Source: Kribbella sp. CA-293567 (GTDB lineage: Bacteria > Actinomycetota > Actinomycetes > Propionibacteriales > Kribbellaceae). From it: 64,000 nucleotides of DNA. The translations under genes were made by a program, and so were the position numbers. The stretch is from assembly GCF_027627575.1 (NCBI RefSeq), contig NZ_CP114065.1, positions 1,736,001 through 1,800,000 on the forward strand, in the 5' to 3' direction. Under the pieces are notes generated by a model. It searched no databases and was not told where the DNA came from. It saw only the letters and a list, made by a program, of their open reading frames with translations. This document shows positions 25,468 through 34,456 of the stretch, piece after piece (position 1 is the stretch's first letter; each line of letters opens with the position of its first letter).

Positions 25468-26813
25468 GTGGAACGCAATCAGCCACGCACGCTGCTGGAG
25501 CAGCTGTTCCAGCAGCGCGACCAGACCCTCGCGGACGCCGCGCGGGAGTTCGAGAAGCTGGCCGCTCAGTTGGGTGAACCCGCGACCATGTCGCCGCGTC
25601 ATCTTCGCCGCTGGATGAGTGGTCAGGCCTCGAACGCCTATCCGTCCACCCGGCGGATCGCCCATCGCCTGTGGGGCGCGCCGTTCGAGGACCTGATCGG
25701 CCCACCGGGTGAACTGCCCCGGCTGTTTCACCGCCGAAGCAGCCGCCTGTATATCCGCCCGTGGGGGGTGAGGCCGGCCCGATCCATGGCGCCGGCGCCG
25801 TACTTGCTGAGGAGCTTGCAATGGCAGCCGAGGACTCAGCACGGTTCGTACGCCGTGCTCGGACCAACCTCGGTCCGGAGGTACTGGAACAGCTCGATGC
25901 TGACGTAGTCCACCTGGCCGAGCAGTACATGCGCACCACCCCTTACGCGATGTTCAGGCCGCTCGCCGCCCTTCGCCGCGACGTGTTCGAGTTGATCGAA
26001 GGCCACCCGAAACCCGACCACGCCCGCGAGCTGTACCGGATCGCCGGCTTGGTCAGCGCACTACTCGCTCACCTGAGCAGCGACCTCGGCTACTCATACG
26101 GAGTCGACACCCACACTCGGATGGCGCTCACCTGCTCCGAGCTGTCCGGAGCAGACCAACTGCGCGGCTACGTGTACTGGGTCCAGTCTCAGGTCGCCTA
26201 CTGGCAGAAAGACTTCCGCAGGTCCGCCGACCTCGCTCATCGCGGTCTACTGAACGCCCAGGCAGGCAGCGACGTACTCCGTCTCGCGAGCCAGGAAGCG
26301 CGTGCGCTCGCAGCCTTGGGCGACGAGCGAGAAACGACCCTCGTCCTCCAACGCGCCGCGGCCGCGCGCGATGACGCCGTAGGACAGCGGCCTGAGCCCG
26401 GCGTCTTCTACTTTGCCCCGGGCAAAGCCGCGTACTACGCCGCGGAAGCCCACCTCGCCCTCGGCGGACCGCGGCACAACCAGCAGGCTGTCATCGACGC
26501 CGAAGAATCGCTACAACTCTTCGCTACAACGACAGGTAGCTCCTCAGAGCTGATCGCCGCTGCTCAGCTCGACCTGGTCACTGCACACGTAGCCCTCGAC
26601 GACCTGGACACCGGTGCCGCCGGACTGGCACAGGTCCTGCAGCTGCCCGCCGAGAGCCGAACAGTTCCAGTGATCGAACGCTCCGCGAAGATCGGCGTCT
26701 CTCTCAACCAGCCTCGGTACGCCACGTCCCGGGTCGCCATCGAACTGCGACACCAACTCGAGCAGTTCGCTGCTTACCCGGCCGCAAGAGAACTGCCGTC
26801 GCTGCCGACCTGA
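25468..26813 (+). pseudogene. Helix-turn-helix regulator (Xre-type, with large helical C-terminal domain), frameshifted
   Basis: Two frames make one gene. Bases 25468 to about 25717 encode ERNQPRTLLEQLFQQRDQTL and a DNA-binding region (SPRHLRRWMSGQ, AHRLWGAPFEDLIGPPG). From about 25720 the protein continues in another frame, AMAAEDSARFVRRARTNLGP, with TPR-like helices to 26813. Adding one C to the run CCCC at 25717-25720 joins them through a Pro-rich linker (ELPPAVSPPKQPP). It may be a true mutation, a sequencing error or slippage. Such regulators are common in Streptomyces relatives. GTG 25456 is an alternative start. Confidence 0.7.
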
Positions 26814-26825
26814 TAGAAACAGAGA

Positions 26826-27311
26826 GTGCCGTACCAAGTAGCAGTCTGCGGGCCTCGTGACTCCAGCGATGCCGACGTCGCTGCGGCGCGCCGGGTCGGC
26901 GAACTCCTTGCCGACAACGATGCGGTCATCCTGTGCGGAGGTGGGACCGGCGTCATGGCCGCTGTCGCCGCCGGCGGGCGCAGCCACAACGGCCTCGTCA
27001 TCGGCGTACGACCGGGCGCCGACCGCGACGGCGCCTCTCCCGACCTGGACGCCGTGCTGGTCACCAACATGGGCGAGGCCCGTAACGCGATCCTCGTTTG
27101 GTCAGCCGACGCCGTCATCGTCATCGGCGGGTCATGGGGCACCTTGAGCGAGCTAGCGCTTGCGAAACGGCGAGGCGGAGTTCCCGTGATCTGCCTCGGA
27201 GGTTGGCAGATCTTGGACGCTGACGGCCACCCGGTTCCTGGTCTCGAGGTAGCCGACACCCCGGAGCATGCAGTAGAGCTAGCACTCCAACGGAGGACGC
27301 GATCCGCTTGA
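26826..27311 (+). CDS. LOG/SLOG-family nucleotide-binding protein (TIGR00725-like)
   Basis: A 161-residue Rossmann-like protein of the lysine-decarboxylase-like/SLOG superfamily. Motifs: VAVCGPRDSSDADVAAARRV, the glycine turn LCGGGTGVMAAVAAG, and IVIGGSWGTLSELALAKRRG, equivalent to the PGGxGTxxE motif but with SWGTLSE. Related LOG enzymes release cytokinin from its nucleotide, whereas SLOG members sense nucleotides; the role here is unknown. It begins 12 bases after the frameshifted regulator, so they form an operon. Confidence 0.75.
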   Translation: MPYQVAVCGPRDSSDADVAAARRVGELLADNDAVILCGGGTGVMAAVAAGGRSHNGLVIGVRPGADRDGASPDLDAVLVTNMGEARNAILVWSADAVIVIGGSWGTLSELALAKRRGGVPVICLGGWQILDADGHPVPGLEVADTPEHAVELALQRRTRSA

Positions 27312-27327
27312 TGTCAGTGCCGCGCGG

Positions 27328-27993
27328 CTAGGCGGGGAACGCCTTCCAGTGGCCTTCGGAGATGATCTCCACGGTGCCGTCAGTCACCTTGATGGCGGTC
27401 TGGTCGTCGATGGCGTACGCCGGGCCCGCGATGGCGGCGGCCCACTTCTCCGCGTTGGCCATGGTGTTGTCCGGCATGAGTTCGTGGTCCAGGTGGGGGT
27501 AGATCGAGAAGTCGACAACCCCGAGGGTGTGGTCGTCCGGCGCAGCAGGCCAGCTGACGAAGTCGGGGCCGATCCGGGGTGTCATCACCATGCTGCCGGC
27601 GCTCAGACCTACCCAGACCGTCTCAGGGAGTGTCGAGATGAGCTCCGACAGGCCTGACTTCCGCATCCAGTGACTCAGGTACGCCGCGTCGCCGCCGTCC
27701 ACCAGGAGTACGTCGGCTTCCCGGACCCACGGCTCCCAGCGTTCCTTGCCGATGCTGGGCAGCGCGGTGAGTTCGAGGACGCCCACGGAGGCCCAGCCCA
27801 GGCTGGTCAGGAGAAACGGAGGTTCGCCGGCGATGACGCCGCGTACCGACGCGGGTCCCAACATCGGGTGGCCCCATTGGGCGGTGGGGATGCAGAGCGC
27901 ATGAGCGTCCGAGATCGGCTTGCCCAGCAGGTCGATCAGCGCATCGCGGATGCTCTCGTTCGTGATGCCGCCGGAGGTGAGCAGAAGCTTCAC
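27328..27993 (-). CDS. Peptidase E-like (S51 family) hydrolase
   Basis: 221 residues from GTG 27993, chosen because GGGAGG lies five bases upstream and the fold begins KLLLTSGGITNESIRDAL. The nucleophile elbow is VGLSAGSMV (Ser of GxSAGS), with the class I glutamine amidotransferase-like fold used by S51 dipeptidases. DVLLVDGGDAAYLSHWM precedes it and YPHLDHE could supply the His. A paralogue lies at 53792. Activity on Asp-X dipeptides is known for PepE but unproven here. It is convergent with the LOG-family gene. Confidence 0.75.
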   Translation of the reverse strand: MKLLLTSGGITNESIRDALIDLLGKPISDAHALCIPTAQWGHPMLGPASVRGVIAGEPPFLLTSLGWASVGVLELTALPSIGKERWEPWVREADVLLVDGGDAAYLSHWMRKSGLSELISTLPETVWVGLSAGSMVMTPRIGPDFVSWPAAPDDHTLGVVDFSIYPHLDHELMPDNTMANAEKWAAAIAGPAYAIDDQTAIKVTDGTVEIISEGHWKAFPA

Positions 27994-28113
27994 GACGCCT
28001 CCCGGGGTGAGTGCGACGGATTCATGGGGCGTGGGCGCCGCCGACGCGTCATCGCGTGACTCCTTGTCTTGTCCTGTGGCAACCACAGCTATACAGCACC
28101 GGAATTTCGTCGG

Positions 28114-28965
28114 CTACAGCGAAGACGCTGAGGTGTGGCGGAGTACGGCGTCCGCGACGGTTGGCCAGGTGGATCGTGGGAGGCCCTGGCCGATGCCGGG
28201 GAGGGTGAGCAGCTTGGCGTTGGGGATGTCGGCGGCCAGCGAGGCGCCGTTCTGGTGCGGGAAGAAGATGTCTTCGTCGCCGTGGATGACGAGGGTTGGT
28301 ACCGAGATTTCGTTGAGTCGTTCTCGCCAGCGGGGTTGGCAGTTGACCGCCGCGAACATGGTGCCGAGGTGGCTGGCGCGTTGGGCCCTTGCTGACTTGG
28401 GCGATCGGTCGAAGATGGCGCCGATGGTTGCGCATACTGCGGGTTCGTCGAATCCGCGGGAGCCGGCCAGTAGGCGCGTGGAGTCGGTCAGGTAGTCGAT
28501 CACGCTGTTGCGGTCGGTCCAGTTGGGGTGGGGTCGCTGGAACAACTGCATCAAGGCCGGTGCGTGGTCATCGAGGTCGGGGTCGACTGGTCCGGGGGCT
28601 ACTGAGCGGGTGGAGATCAGGGTCAGCGATGCGACCTGGTCGGGGTGGTCGAGGGCGAGCAGTTGGGCGATGAAGCCGCCGACGCCTTGGCCGATCACGT
28701 GTGCGCGCTGGATGTCCAGAACGTCGAGCAGTTCGGAGGCGTCGGTGACGAGGTCTCGGAGGTTGTAGGTGGGGGCGTCGGGGTTGGCGAAGGTCGACCG
28801 GCCGGTGTCGCGGAGGTCGTAGCGGACGACGTACCGGCCGGTCAGCGCAGTACAGAGTTCGTCGGGCCAGGTGAGCAGGGAGATGCCGATCAGGAGGACC
28901 GGTGGATCAGCTTTGTCTCCGAACGTTTCCACGCACAACTCGACACCGTTGACCTTGACCAGCAT
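28114..28965 (-). CDS. Alpha/beta-hydrolase fold protein lacking catalytic Ser and His
   Basis: A 283-residue alpha/beta hydrolase by sequence pattern (PPVLLIG, VVRYDLRDTGRST, AHVIG, LALDHPDQVASLTLIS, PTLVIHGDEDIFF). The nucleophile elbow reads GQGVGG, so Gly replaces the expected Ser of GxSxGG, and the late His position reads GIGQGLP, so Gln replaces His. The acid (HGDED) remains. The oxyanion loop is also shortened (GISLLTWPDEL). It therefore looks like a non-catalytic member, perhaps binding a ligand or partner. The frame is intact, arguing against simple decay. Confidence 0.75.
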   Translation of the reverse strand: MLVKVNGVELCVETFGDKADPPVLLIGISLLTWPDELCTALTGRYVVRYDLRDTGRSTFANPDAPTYNLRDLVTDASELLDVLDIQRAHVIGQGVGGFIAQLLALDHPDQVASLTLISTRSVAPGPVDPDLDDHAPALMQLFQRPHPNWTDRNSVIDYLTDSTRLLAGSRGFDEPAVCATIGAIFDRSPKSARAQRASHLGTMFAAVNCQPRWRERLNEISVPTLVIHGDEDIFFPHQNGASLAADIPNAKLLTLPGIGQGLPRSTWPTVADAVLRHTSASSL

Positions 28966-29062
28966 GGCCGTTCCTTCCGCTCCGCGAACTGTTACTCACC
29001 GACGAACGGGCCCGCCGGAAACGGACAGCCGGTGTGCACCTTGTCGGTGTCAGACTGACGGG

Positions 29063-29389
29063 ATGGACGATCAGCCGCCGCAGGTGGATCAGCAACCAGC
29101 TGCCGACACCAAGCTGAGCTTTGCCGGAGTGATGCGTGAGCTGTTCGACCTCAACACTATCTACGAGTCGGACAAGCCCGGGCGGCTCCGCTGGTGGGTG
29201 GTCAGGCTGGTTCTCTTCGGGATCGGCAGCTGGATTGGTGGGCTGATCTGGCGGGTCGTGCACGCCGAGTCCGAGGACAACCGTGCGCTCTGGCAGAGCC
29301 TGCTCACGAACGCCTATTTCTGGGCCGGTCTCCTCGCCACGGGCTGCTATGCGATCTATGACCGGCGGGTACGTCGCTCTGCGCGGTAG
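29063..29389 (+). CDS. Small two-helix membrane protein
   Basis: 108 residues from ATG 29063. A Gln/Pro-rich N-terminus of about 20 residues, an amphipathic segment (FAGVMRELFDLNTIYES), then two hydrophobic stretches (VVRLVLFGIGSWIGGLIW and AYFWAGLLATGCYAIYD) with a basic end (RRVRRSAR). No family recognised. It is divergent from the hydrolase gene at 28965. Confidence 0.55.
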   Translation: MDDQPPQVDQQPAADTKLSFAGVMRELFDLNTIYESDKPGRLRWWVVRLVLFGIGSWIGGLIWRVVHAESEDNRALWQSLLTNAYFWAGLLATGCYAIYDRRVRRSAR

Positions 29390-29447
29390 TGATTGGAGTG
29401 GTTGCCGACGGTCTGGCTGATCCCATCGCGAGCCGAGCCGCTGCCGG

Positions 29448-29771
29448 TCAGCCGGGATGTGTGAACGAGATCGGCTTACCGGCGGCGCGGGCGTAGGCGA
29501 TCTCCCTGCTCGTGGACTCACCGATGTACCCGCCGGGGTTGACGATCAGAACGCGGTCGGCCAGGTCGATCTTGCGTAGGTGGAGAGCGCCCAACACGGT
29601 CTTCTGCTCGTCGGTGATCACCTTGTCTGCTTGGTGATCCTCGGCGTGCGGGAAGAAGCCTGGCGCGAGGACGATGACGCCCGCGAAGGTGAGATCGCGG
29701 TTCGCCGCGTGCATCTCGTCCGCGAACCGGGTGGAGCCGCAGATGCAGACGATCTCAGGTCGGTCGGGCAC
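29448..29771 (-). CDS. Nucleoside 2-deoxyribosyltransferase-like protein
   Basis: A 107-residue protein with the fold signature ICGSTRFADEMHAANRDL near the N-terminus and GYIGESTSREIAYARAAGKP near the C-terminus, as in nucleoside 2-deoxyribosyltransferase and DUF4406-type proteins. The Glu in GESTSREI is a candidate nucleophile. It may act on nucleotides or in salvage. GTG start at 29771. Confidence 0.7.
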   Translation of the reverse strand: MPDRPEIVCICGSTRFADEMHAANRDLTFAGVIVLAPGFFPHAEDHQADKVITDEQKTVLGALHLRKIDLADRVLIVNPGGYIGESTSREIAYARAAGKPISFTHPG

Positions 29772-29906
29772 TGCTCAGTCCTTTGGGTCGAGCGGATGAC
29801 GTTGGTGTGCATGTTGACAGCACACCGCCGCACTGTCGCGTGCGGGAGACAACACGGCTCAGCGTGAGGACGAATCGAGTGCTGTGATCGCACTATCGTG
29901 TCGCGT

Positions 29907-30299
29907 ATGTCGATCGGATCAGGTGGCGTGGCGACCGAGATCGTCGGGGTCACGGATGACCCTCGGCGTGGCATCGCCGGTGGAGGTACCGGGGTCTACG
30001 AGTTCTGGACTGCCGATGGCGTGCAGGTGTATCTGCATGACACCACCCTGGTCAGCGTCCTGTGGGAGCCGGTACGCGGCAAGCTCGGGTTCCGGTTCGA
30101 GGCGGAGCGGGATGTGCTGATCGAGTTCGAGGGGGTGGTGATCCTGGAGTGGAGTCAGGACAACGAGGGGGTCGAGGGGGCTCCGGAGGATCTCCCCGGG
30201 CAGGTCTCGGACTTCTCGTACGACGGGTGGAACGGGTTCGAGCTGATGACCGCGCAGTCGGTGATCGGGTTCACCGCGCGGAAGCTCGTGGTGTCTTAG
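29907..30299 (+). CDS. Hypothetical protein
   Basis: 130 residues from ATG 29907 (GTG 29898 also possible). Beta-rich and acidic (GVYEFWTADGVQVYLHD, VLIEFEGVVILEWSQD), with no membrane segment or signal peptide. Not recognised. Codon pattern and third-position GC support coding. Confidence 0.5.
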   Translation: MSIGSGGVATEIVGVTDDPRRGIAGGGTGVYEFWTADGVQVYLHDTTLVSVLWEPVRGKLGFRFEAERDVLIEFEGVVILEWSQDNEGVEGAPEDLPGQVSDFSYDGWNGFELMTAQSVIGFTARKLVVS

Positions 30300-30333
30300 T
30301 CCGGATCTGCGCATGACGAGGTACGCGGGGAAA

Positions 30334-30768
30334 CTACAGGCGGAGGCCCGGGCGGGCGTCGTCCCAGGCTGCGGCTGAGATTCGCCAGCCGTCCAGGGTG
30401 CGGATGAACTGCATCGACTTCATGCCGCGGCCGGTGAAGGCTTCGCCGTTCTGGACGCCTTCCTTGGCGTAGCTGCCCCACCAGTGGGCAATGTCACCGA
30501 AGATGTCGATGCGGCCGTTCACCGGCCATTCGCTGAAGCTGACCAGGGTGCCGCCCTCGAGAAGTTCCTGGCGGGGAGCGATGAACTCCTCGACGCTGTA
30601 GACGGCCGGCTCGTCGCCACAGGTGCGGACGATGACGGCTTCGGGGAGGAAGAGCTTCCGCAGTACGTCGAGACGTTCGGCGGTGCCCTCGCCGGAGGTG
30701 AAGGACCTGAAGAACGCTTCCACCATCACCTCGAGCTCAGCGCGGTCGGCGGCGGTCGGGTCGGTCAT
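30334..30768 (-). CDS. SnoaL/NTF2-like protein
   Basis: 144 residues from ATG 30768. The cone-shaped NTF2/SnoaL fold is suggested by AELEVMVEAFFRSFTSGEG, FLPEAVIVRTCGDEPAVYS, VNGRIDIFGDIAHWWGSYA and RTLDGWRISAAAWDD. This fold includes isomerases, cyclases and binding proteins, so function cannot be stated. Convergent with the gene at 29907. Confidence 0.65.
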   Translation of the reverse strand: MTDPTAADRAELEVMVEAFFRSFTSGEGTAERLDVLRKLFLPEAVIVRTCGDEPAVYSVEEFIAPRQELLEGGTLVSFSEWPVNGRIDIFGDIAHWWGSYAKEGVQNGEAFTGRGMKSMQFIRTLDGWRISAAAWDDARPGLRL

Positions 30769-30879
30769 GTGGTTGATCGTAGATGCATCGCTCGCCGATG
30801 GAGCCGTCTGTGGCCGCCCGCTGAACGGTGACTTCGTTGACCTGGCGTCGAGGCCGCGAAGTACGCGATAGTGCGCGCT

Positions 30880-31473
30880 ATGAACCAGCGAGATTTTGTC
30901 GCCACTGTGGGGAAGCTGGCGGAACGGGTCGGGTATCCGGCGCCCACCGTCAGCTGGGTTCCCGGCGTGGAGGGGCGGCACAGCATCCTGCTGCAGGACG
31001 ACGGCCGGAGGCTGGTGGTGCACGAACGCGTGGGCGAGGAGTACACCGCGCGGGAGCGCGAGTTGCTGATCGCCCAGGAACTCGTCCAGGCGCGGCTCGG
31101 CGGCCCGCGGCAGCGGAAGTGGATCAAGACGGCAGAGGCACTGATCGGCTGTGCCGTGATTGCCTTCGCCATCCTGATCACGCGCCAGTCGGTGAGTTCG
31201 CTGCTGTTGTCCTATGTACTGGCGATGCTGGCCGGCTACGCCAGCTGGACGGTACTGCGGGTGCTGCTCGCCGCAGCCTGGACCCGGTGGTTCACCCGTC
31301 GCGCCGACCGGGCGCTGGCGGAGGTGGTGAGCCGCGGTCAGGTCGTGGCGTGGTTGCGGGGACTCGCGGGCAGGCCGGCAAAACCTGACCTCAGGTCACG
31401 CTTCCGCTGGATCCTGGACGGCGCTCCGCCGCTGCCCGCCGAACGGCTGCGGATGCTGGGGGAGAAGCGCTGA
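30880..31473 (+). CDS. Membrane protein, possibly degenerate M48-like
   Basis: 197 residues from ATG 30880. The N-terminal third ends in RRLVVHERVGEEY and RELLIAQELVQARLG. The latter occupies the place of an HExxH helix with both His replaced by Gln (QELVQ). Two hydrophobic helices follow (TAEALIGCAVIAFAILI, LLSYVLAMLAGYASWTVL), then a basic region. The resemblance to M48-type membrane proteases is tentative, and proteolysis is not expected without the His pair. Confidence 0.5.
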   Translation: MNQRDFVATVGKLAERVGYPAPTVSWVPGVEGRHSILLQDDGRRLVVHERVGEEYTARERELLIAQELVQARLGGPRQRKWIKTAEALIGCAVIAFAILITRQSVSSLLLSYVLAMLAGYASWTVLRVLLAAAWTRWFTRRADRALAEVVSRGQVVAWLRGLAGRPAKPDLRSRFRWILDGAPPLPAERLRMLGEKR

Positions 31474-31614
31474 ACGGTTGGGTTACGCAACCTGTTTGTG
31501 CCGTGGGTATCGCTTGGGGAACACCTGGGTGATCCTCAGGCGTTGTTAAGGGTGGGCCCGTAGTATCACGTTACGACCCACAGCGGGTCGACAGTGGGTC
31601 ATCAGGAGGATGAC

Positions 31615-32454
31615 ATGCAGAGCAGTAACCCGGTCCTGAACCGGTCGAGTGCATTTGCGCCTGGCCAAGGCCAGGCCTATCCCGGGGCCGCTCCGTACGG
31701 TCAGCCGGGTCCTTACGGTCAGCCCGGCCAGTACGGCGGGTCCGGTATGCCGCCCCAGGACTACCAGGGAGCGCCCGCCAACAGCCGTCCGATGACGTTG
31801 GACGACGTCATCGTCAAGACCAGCATCACGCTGGGCGTCGTGGTCGCTGCCGCGGCCGTCGCCTGGAACGTGGTGCCCGACCGTCTGGTGACGCCGGTGT
31901 TCCTCGCCGGCGCGCTGCTGGCGTTCGCGATCGCGATGGTGTTGTCGTTCTCGCGCAAGGTCAACCCGGCACTGGTGATGGTCTACGCCGTCGCCGAGGG
32001 CCTGTTCCTCGGGATCGGCAGCAAGTTCATCGCCGGCTACGTCGGTGACTCCGGCATCATCGTGCAGGCGATCCTGGCCACGATGGTGACGGCGGGAATC
32101 ACGCTCGCGTCGTACAAGTACTTCGCGATCAAGGTGACGCCGAAGTTCACCAAGATGGTCATCATCGGCACGATGGGCTTCGCCGGGGTGATCCTGATCA
32201 ACTTCGTCGCCAGCCTGCTCGGCTTCAACTCCGGGATCGGCGGCTTCGGCCCGATGGGCCTGCTGTTCGCCGCGCTCGGTGCCGGTCTGGCCGTGTTCAA
32301 CCTGATCCTCGACTTCGACATGATCGAGCAGGGTGTGCGCGCCGGAGCCCCGCAGAACGAGGCCTGGCGGGCGGCGTTCGGCCTGACCGTCACCTTGGTC
32401 TGGCTGTACTGGAACATCCTGCGGATCCTCGCGATCCTGCGCGGTGGCGACTGA
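31615..32454 (+). CDS. Bax inhibitor-1/YccA family membrane protein
   Basis: 279 residues with a clear AGGAGG upstream of ATG 31615. A Pro/Gly/Gln-rich cytoplasmic tail with PYGQPG repeats (about residues 20-45) is followed by seven hydrophobic segments typical of the BI-1/TMBIM family, starting with TSITLGVVVAAAAVAWNVVP and ending in NILRILAIL. Family members form pH-dependent ion-leak pathways; bacterial roles are not settled. A strong terminator follows at 32482. Confidence 0.88.
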   Translation: MQSSNPVLNRSSAFAPGQGQAYPGAAPYGQPGPYGQPGQYGGSGMPPQDYQGAPANSRPMTLDDVIVKTSITLGVVVAAAAVAWNVVPDRLVTPVFLAGALLAFAIAMVLSFSRKVNPALVMVYAVAEGLFLGIGSKFIAGYVGDSGIIVQAILATMVTAGITLASYKYFAIKVTPKFTKMVIIGTMGFAGVILINFVASLLGFNSGIGGFGPMGLLFAALGAGLAVFNLILDFDMIEQGVRAGAPQNEAWRAAFGLTVTLVWLYWNILRILAILRGGD

Positions 32455-32481
32455 CCAGCAGTAGGTAGCAACTGATCAACG

Positions 32482-32515
32482 AGGCCCGGCTCCTTCAGGT
32501 GGAGGAGCCGGGCCT
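32482..32515 (+). terminator. Terminator hairpin after Bax inhibitor-1 gene
   Basis: Perfect 13-bp stem AGGCCCGGCTCCT/AGGAGCCGGGCCT around an 8-base loop, 27 bases after the stop. Confidence 0.8.
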
Positions 32516-32577
32516 TCGTCATGCCCCGGTGCGCGGAGGCCCCACGAACTGTCGGTGCCCGCTGTCATCGTGGGGGG

Positions 32578-33015
32578 ATGACGACGCGATGGACGATGAC
32601 GATCGACTGTACGGATCCGGCGCTGGTCGCGGGGTTCTGGCGCACCGCCCTCCGGTACGCCGATGCCGACCCGCCGCGCGGCTGGGACACCTGGGAGAGC
32701 TGGCTGGTGGACCAGGGCGTGCCGGAGGAGGAGTGGAACGACGGGGCGAGTCTGTCCGATCCGGACGGCGTGCTGCCCTCGATCTCGTTCCTGAAGGTGC
32801 CTGAGGCCCGTACCACGAAGAACCGGCTGCACCTGGACCTACAGGTCAGCGGCGGGCGCGACAATCCCGCGGCTCAACGCGAAACCGCCATCCGGCAAGA
32901 GGTTGCCCGCCTCGTCGAAGCAGGCGCGACCGTGGTGCACGAGGTGGCGCAGAACGGCGTACTCGATCACTTCTGGCTGGCCGACCCCGAAGGCAACGAC
33001 TTCTGCGTGGTGTGA
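32578..33015 (+). CDS. VOC/glyoxalase-like domain protein
   Basis: 145 residues from ATG 32578, preceded by GGGGGG. The first strand-helix, MTIDCTDPALVAGFWRTALR, and the end, DHFWLADPEGNDFCVV, are the paired beta-alpha-beta modules of vicinal oxygen chelate proteins. RLHLDLQV supplies a metal-ligand His candidate. Substrate unknown. A terminator hairpin follows. Confidence 0.8.
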   Translation: MTTRWTMTIDCTDPALVAGFWRTALRYADADPPRGWDTWESWLVDQGVPEEEWNDGASLSDPDGVLPSISFLKVPEARTTKNRLHLDLQVSGGRDNPAAQRETAIRQEVARLVEAGATVVHEVAQNGVLDHFWLADPEGNDFCVV

Positions 33016-33026
33016 CCGAAACCAGC

Positions 33027-33062
33027 GAAGACCCGCCCTTCCACCTGAAAGGGCGAGTCTTC
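33027..33062 (+). terminator. Terminator hairpin after VOC gene
   Basis: GAAGACCCGCCCTT/AAGGGCGAGTCTTC, 14-bp stem with one mismatch and an 8-base loop, 11 bases after the stop. Confidence 0.75.
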
Positions 33063-33090
33063 GTGGAAGTCGTCTCTCCTGTTCGGCTCG

Positions 33091-33321
33091 TCAGCCCATT
33101 CGCCTGTGCGCTTTGACCAGGTCGTACTCGTGGACGATGGCTGTGGCGTGCCCGTGAGCGAGGGCGTACTCGCTGGAAAGCCACTTCACCCTGTCGTCGA
33201 AGCGCAGGAACGACGGTCCGTCGTTCATCAGCCTGAACCACTCGGTCATGTCACGTCCGGTGCACCGGGGCACCTTCTCCACCAGACGTTGGTGCGTCTC
33301 CTCGGAGTGGTTCAAGCCCAT
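33091..33321 (-). CDS. DUF4287-like small protein
   Basis: 76 residues from ATG 33321, with GGGAGG seven bases upstream. The sequence HSEETHQRLVEKVPRCTGRD then TEWFRLMNDGPS and EYALAHGHATAIVHEYDL matches the DUF4287 pattern of small cytosolic proteins with an (ER)..G..EW..L core and a GLGHGHA-like turn. Function unknown. Confidence 0.7.
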   Translation of the reverse strand: MGLNHSEETHQRLVEKVPRCTGRDMTEWFRLMNDGPSFLRFDDRVKWLSSEYALAHGHATAIVHEYDLVKAHRRMG

Positions 33322-33427
33322 CTTCGCCTCCCGTTTGATCGGGGTTGTCGCGTAGTCATTCGACTGTGCATCAGGAAAACGCCGCGTGCAAGACCCTCTT
33401 CGTGAAAGTCGTCGCTCAGCGGACGCG

Positions 33428-34456
33428 CTAATTCCCAACAGGCACAGGCGACGTGGCGTCGGGGCTGTCCTCGTCGATCCGCTCGACCTCGACCTCCGGG
33501 TGCCGGCGGCGATGCCTGAGCTGCGCCCAGCGACCGCGGGGACCACGCTCGTGGCCGGCCACCTTGGCGGCGGCCACCTCGGTGCCGGCGGTGCGCACCG
33601 CTTGCACGGCGGCCTCCGCGATCGGCAGCACGGCTTCGCCGCGGAACGGCTCCGGATGCACGAACGACTCGGGACCGACCCCGACCGAGGCCGCCACCGA
33701 AGGCAGCAGGGCGGCCGCGGCCGCGGCGTACCCGGTGACGGAGGGGTGGAAGTTGTCCGGGCCCCACATCGACGGGTTGGTGCGGAAGGCCTCGCTCAGC
33801 AGCGAGCCCATCGACACCGTGCGGCCACCGGCCTCGACCACGCTGATCGTCTGCGCGGCCGCGAGCCGCTGGCTCCACGACCTGGCCACCTGCCGCAGCG
33901 GCGGCATGATCGGCCGGACGACGCCGAGATCGGGACAGGTGCCGACCACGACCTCGCAGTTCGCGGCGCGCAGCCGGCGGACGGCGGAGTCGAGCAACCG
34001 GACCGAGGTCGACGGCGGCACCTGGGCCTTCACGTCGTTGACGCCGATCAGGATCGCGGCCACGTGCGGGCCGGCCAGCAGCGCGTTGTCGACCTGGCCG
34101 GCCAGGTCGATCGACTTGGCCCCCGTTCTCGACACGTCGACGAGCCGGACCGGACGCTGCGCGAGCTCGGCCAGACCGCAGGCGAGCAGTACGCCGGGGG
34201 TCTCCTCGGGCGCGGAGGTGCCGTAGCCGGCCGCGCTGGAGTCGCCGATCATCGCCAGCGTGATCGGCCGTCCTGGGTATCGGCCGTAGAGGCCGTCGCC
34301 CTTGGCCGGGTGAGCCTTCATCGGACCGATGACGCGCTTGGCGTACCGCGCTTCCGCGGTCAGTACGCCGTACAGCGTCGCCCCGATCAGTCCAAGTCCC
34401 CCGCCACCGAAGGCTGCGGCCTGGGCCAGTTTCCTGGCGGCCCGGGCTTTAGTCAT
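33428..34456 (-). CDS. SGNH/GDSL-family hydrolase, membrane-anchored
   Basis: 342 residues. An N-terminal hydrophobic segment (FGGGGLGLIGATLYGVL) could anchor it outside the membrane. Block I is TLAMIGDSSAAGYG (Ser nucleophile), the Gly is in VSRTGAKS, block III is LIGVNDV (Asn), and block V is DNFHPS (Asp and His). This gives a full lipase/esterase-type catalytic set. The basic/acidic C-terminal 60 residues are extra. It is divergent from cbs at 34580. Confidence 0.85.
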   Translation of the reverse strand: MTKARAARKLAQAAAFGGGGLGLIGATLYGVLTAEARYAKRVIGPMKAHPAKGDGLYGRYPGRPITLAMIGDSSAAGYGTSAPEETPGVLLACGLAELAQRPVRLVDVSRTGAKSIDLAGQVDNALLAGPHVAAILIGVNDVKAQVPPSTSVRLLDSAVRRLRAANCEVVVGTCPDLGVVRPIMPPLRQVARSWSQRLAAAQTISVVEAGGRTVSMGSLLSEAFRTNPSMWGPDNFHPSVTGYAAAAAALLPSVAASVGVGPESFVHPEPFRGEAVLPIAEAAVQAVRTAGTEVAAAKVAGHERGPRGRWAQLRHRRRHPEVEVERIDEDSPDATSPVPVGN

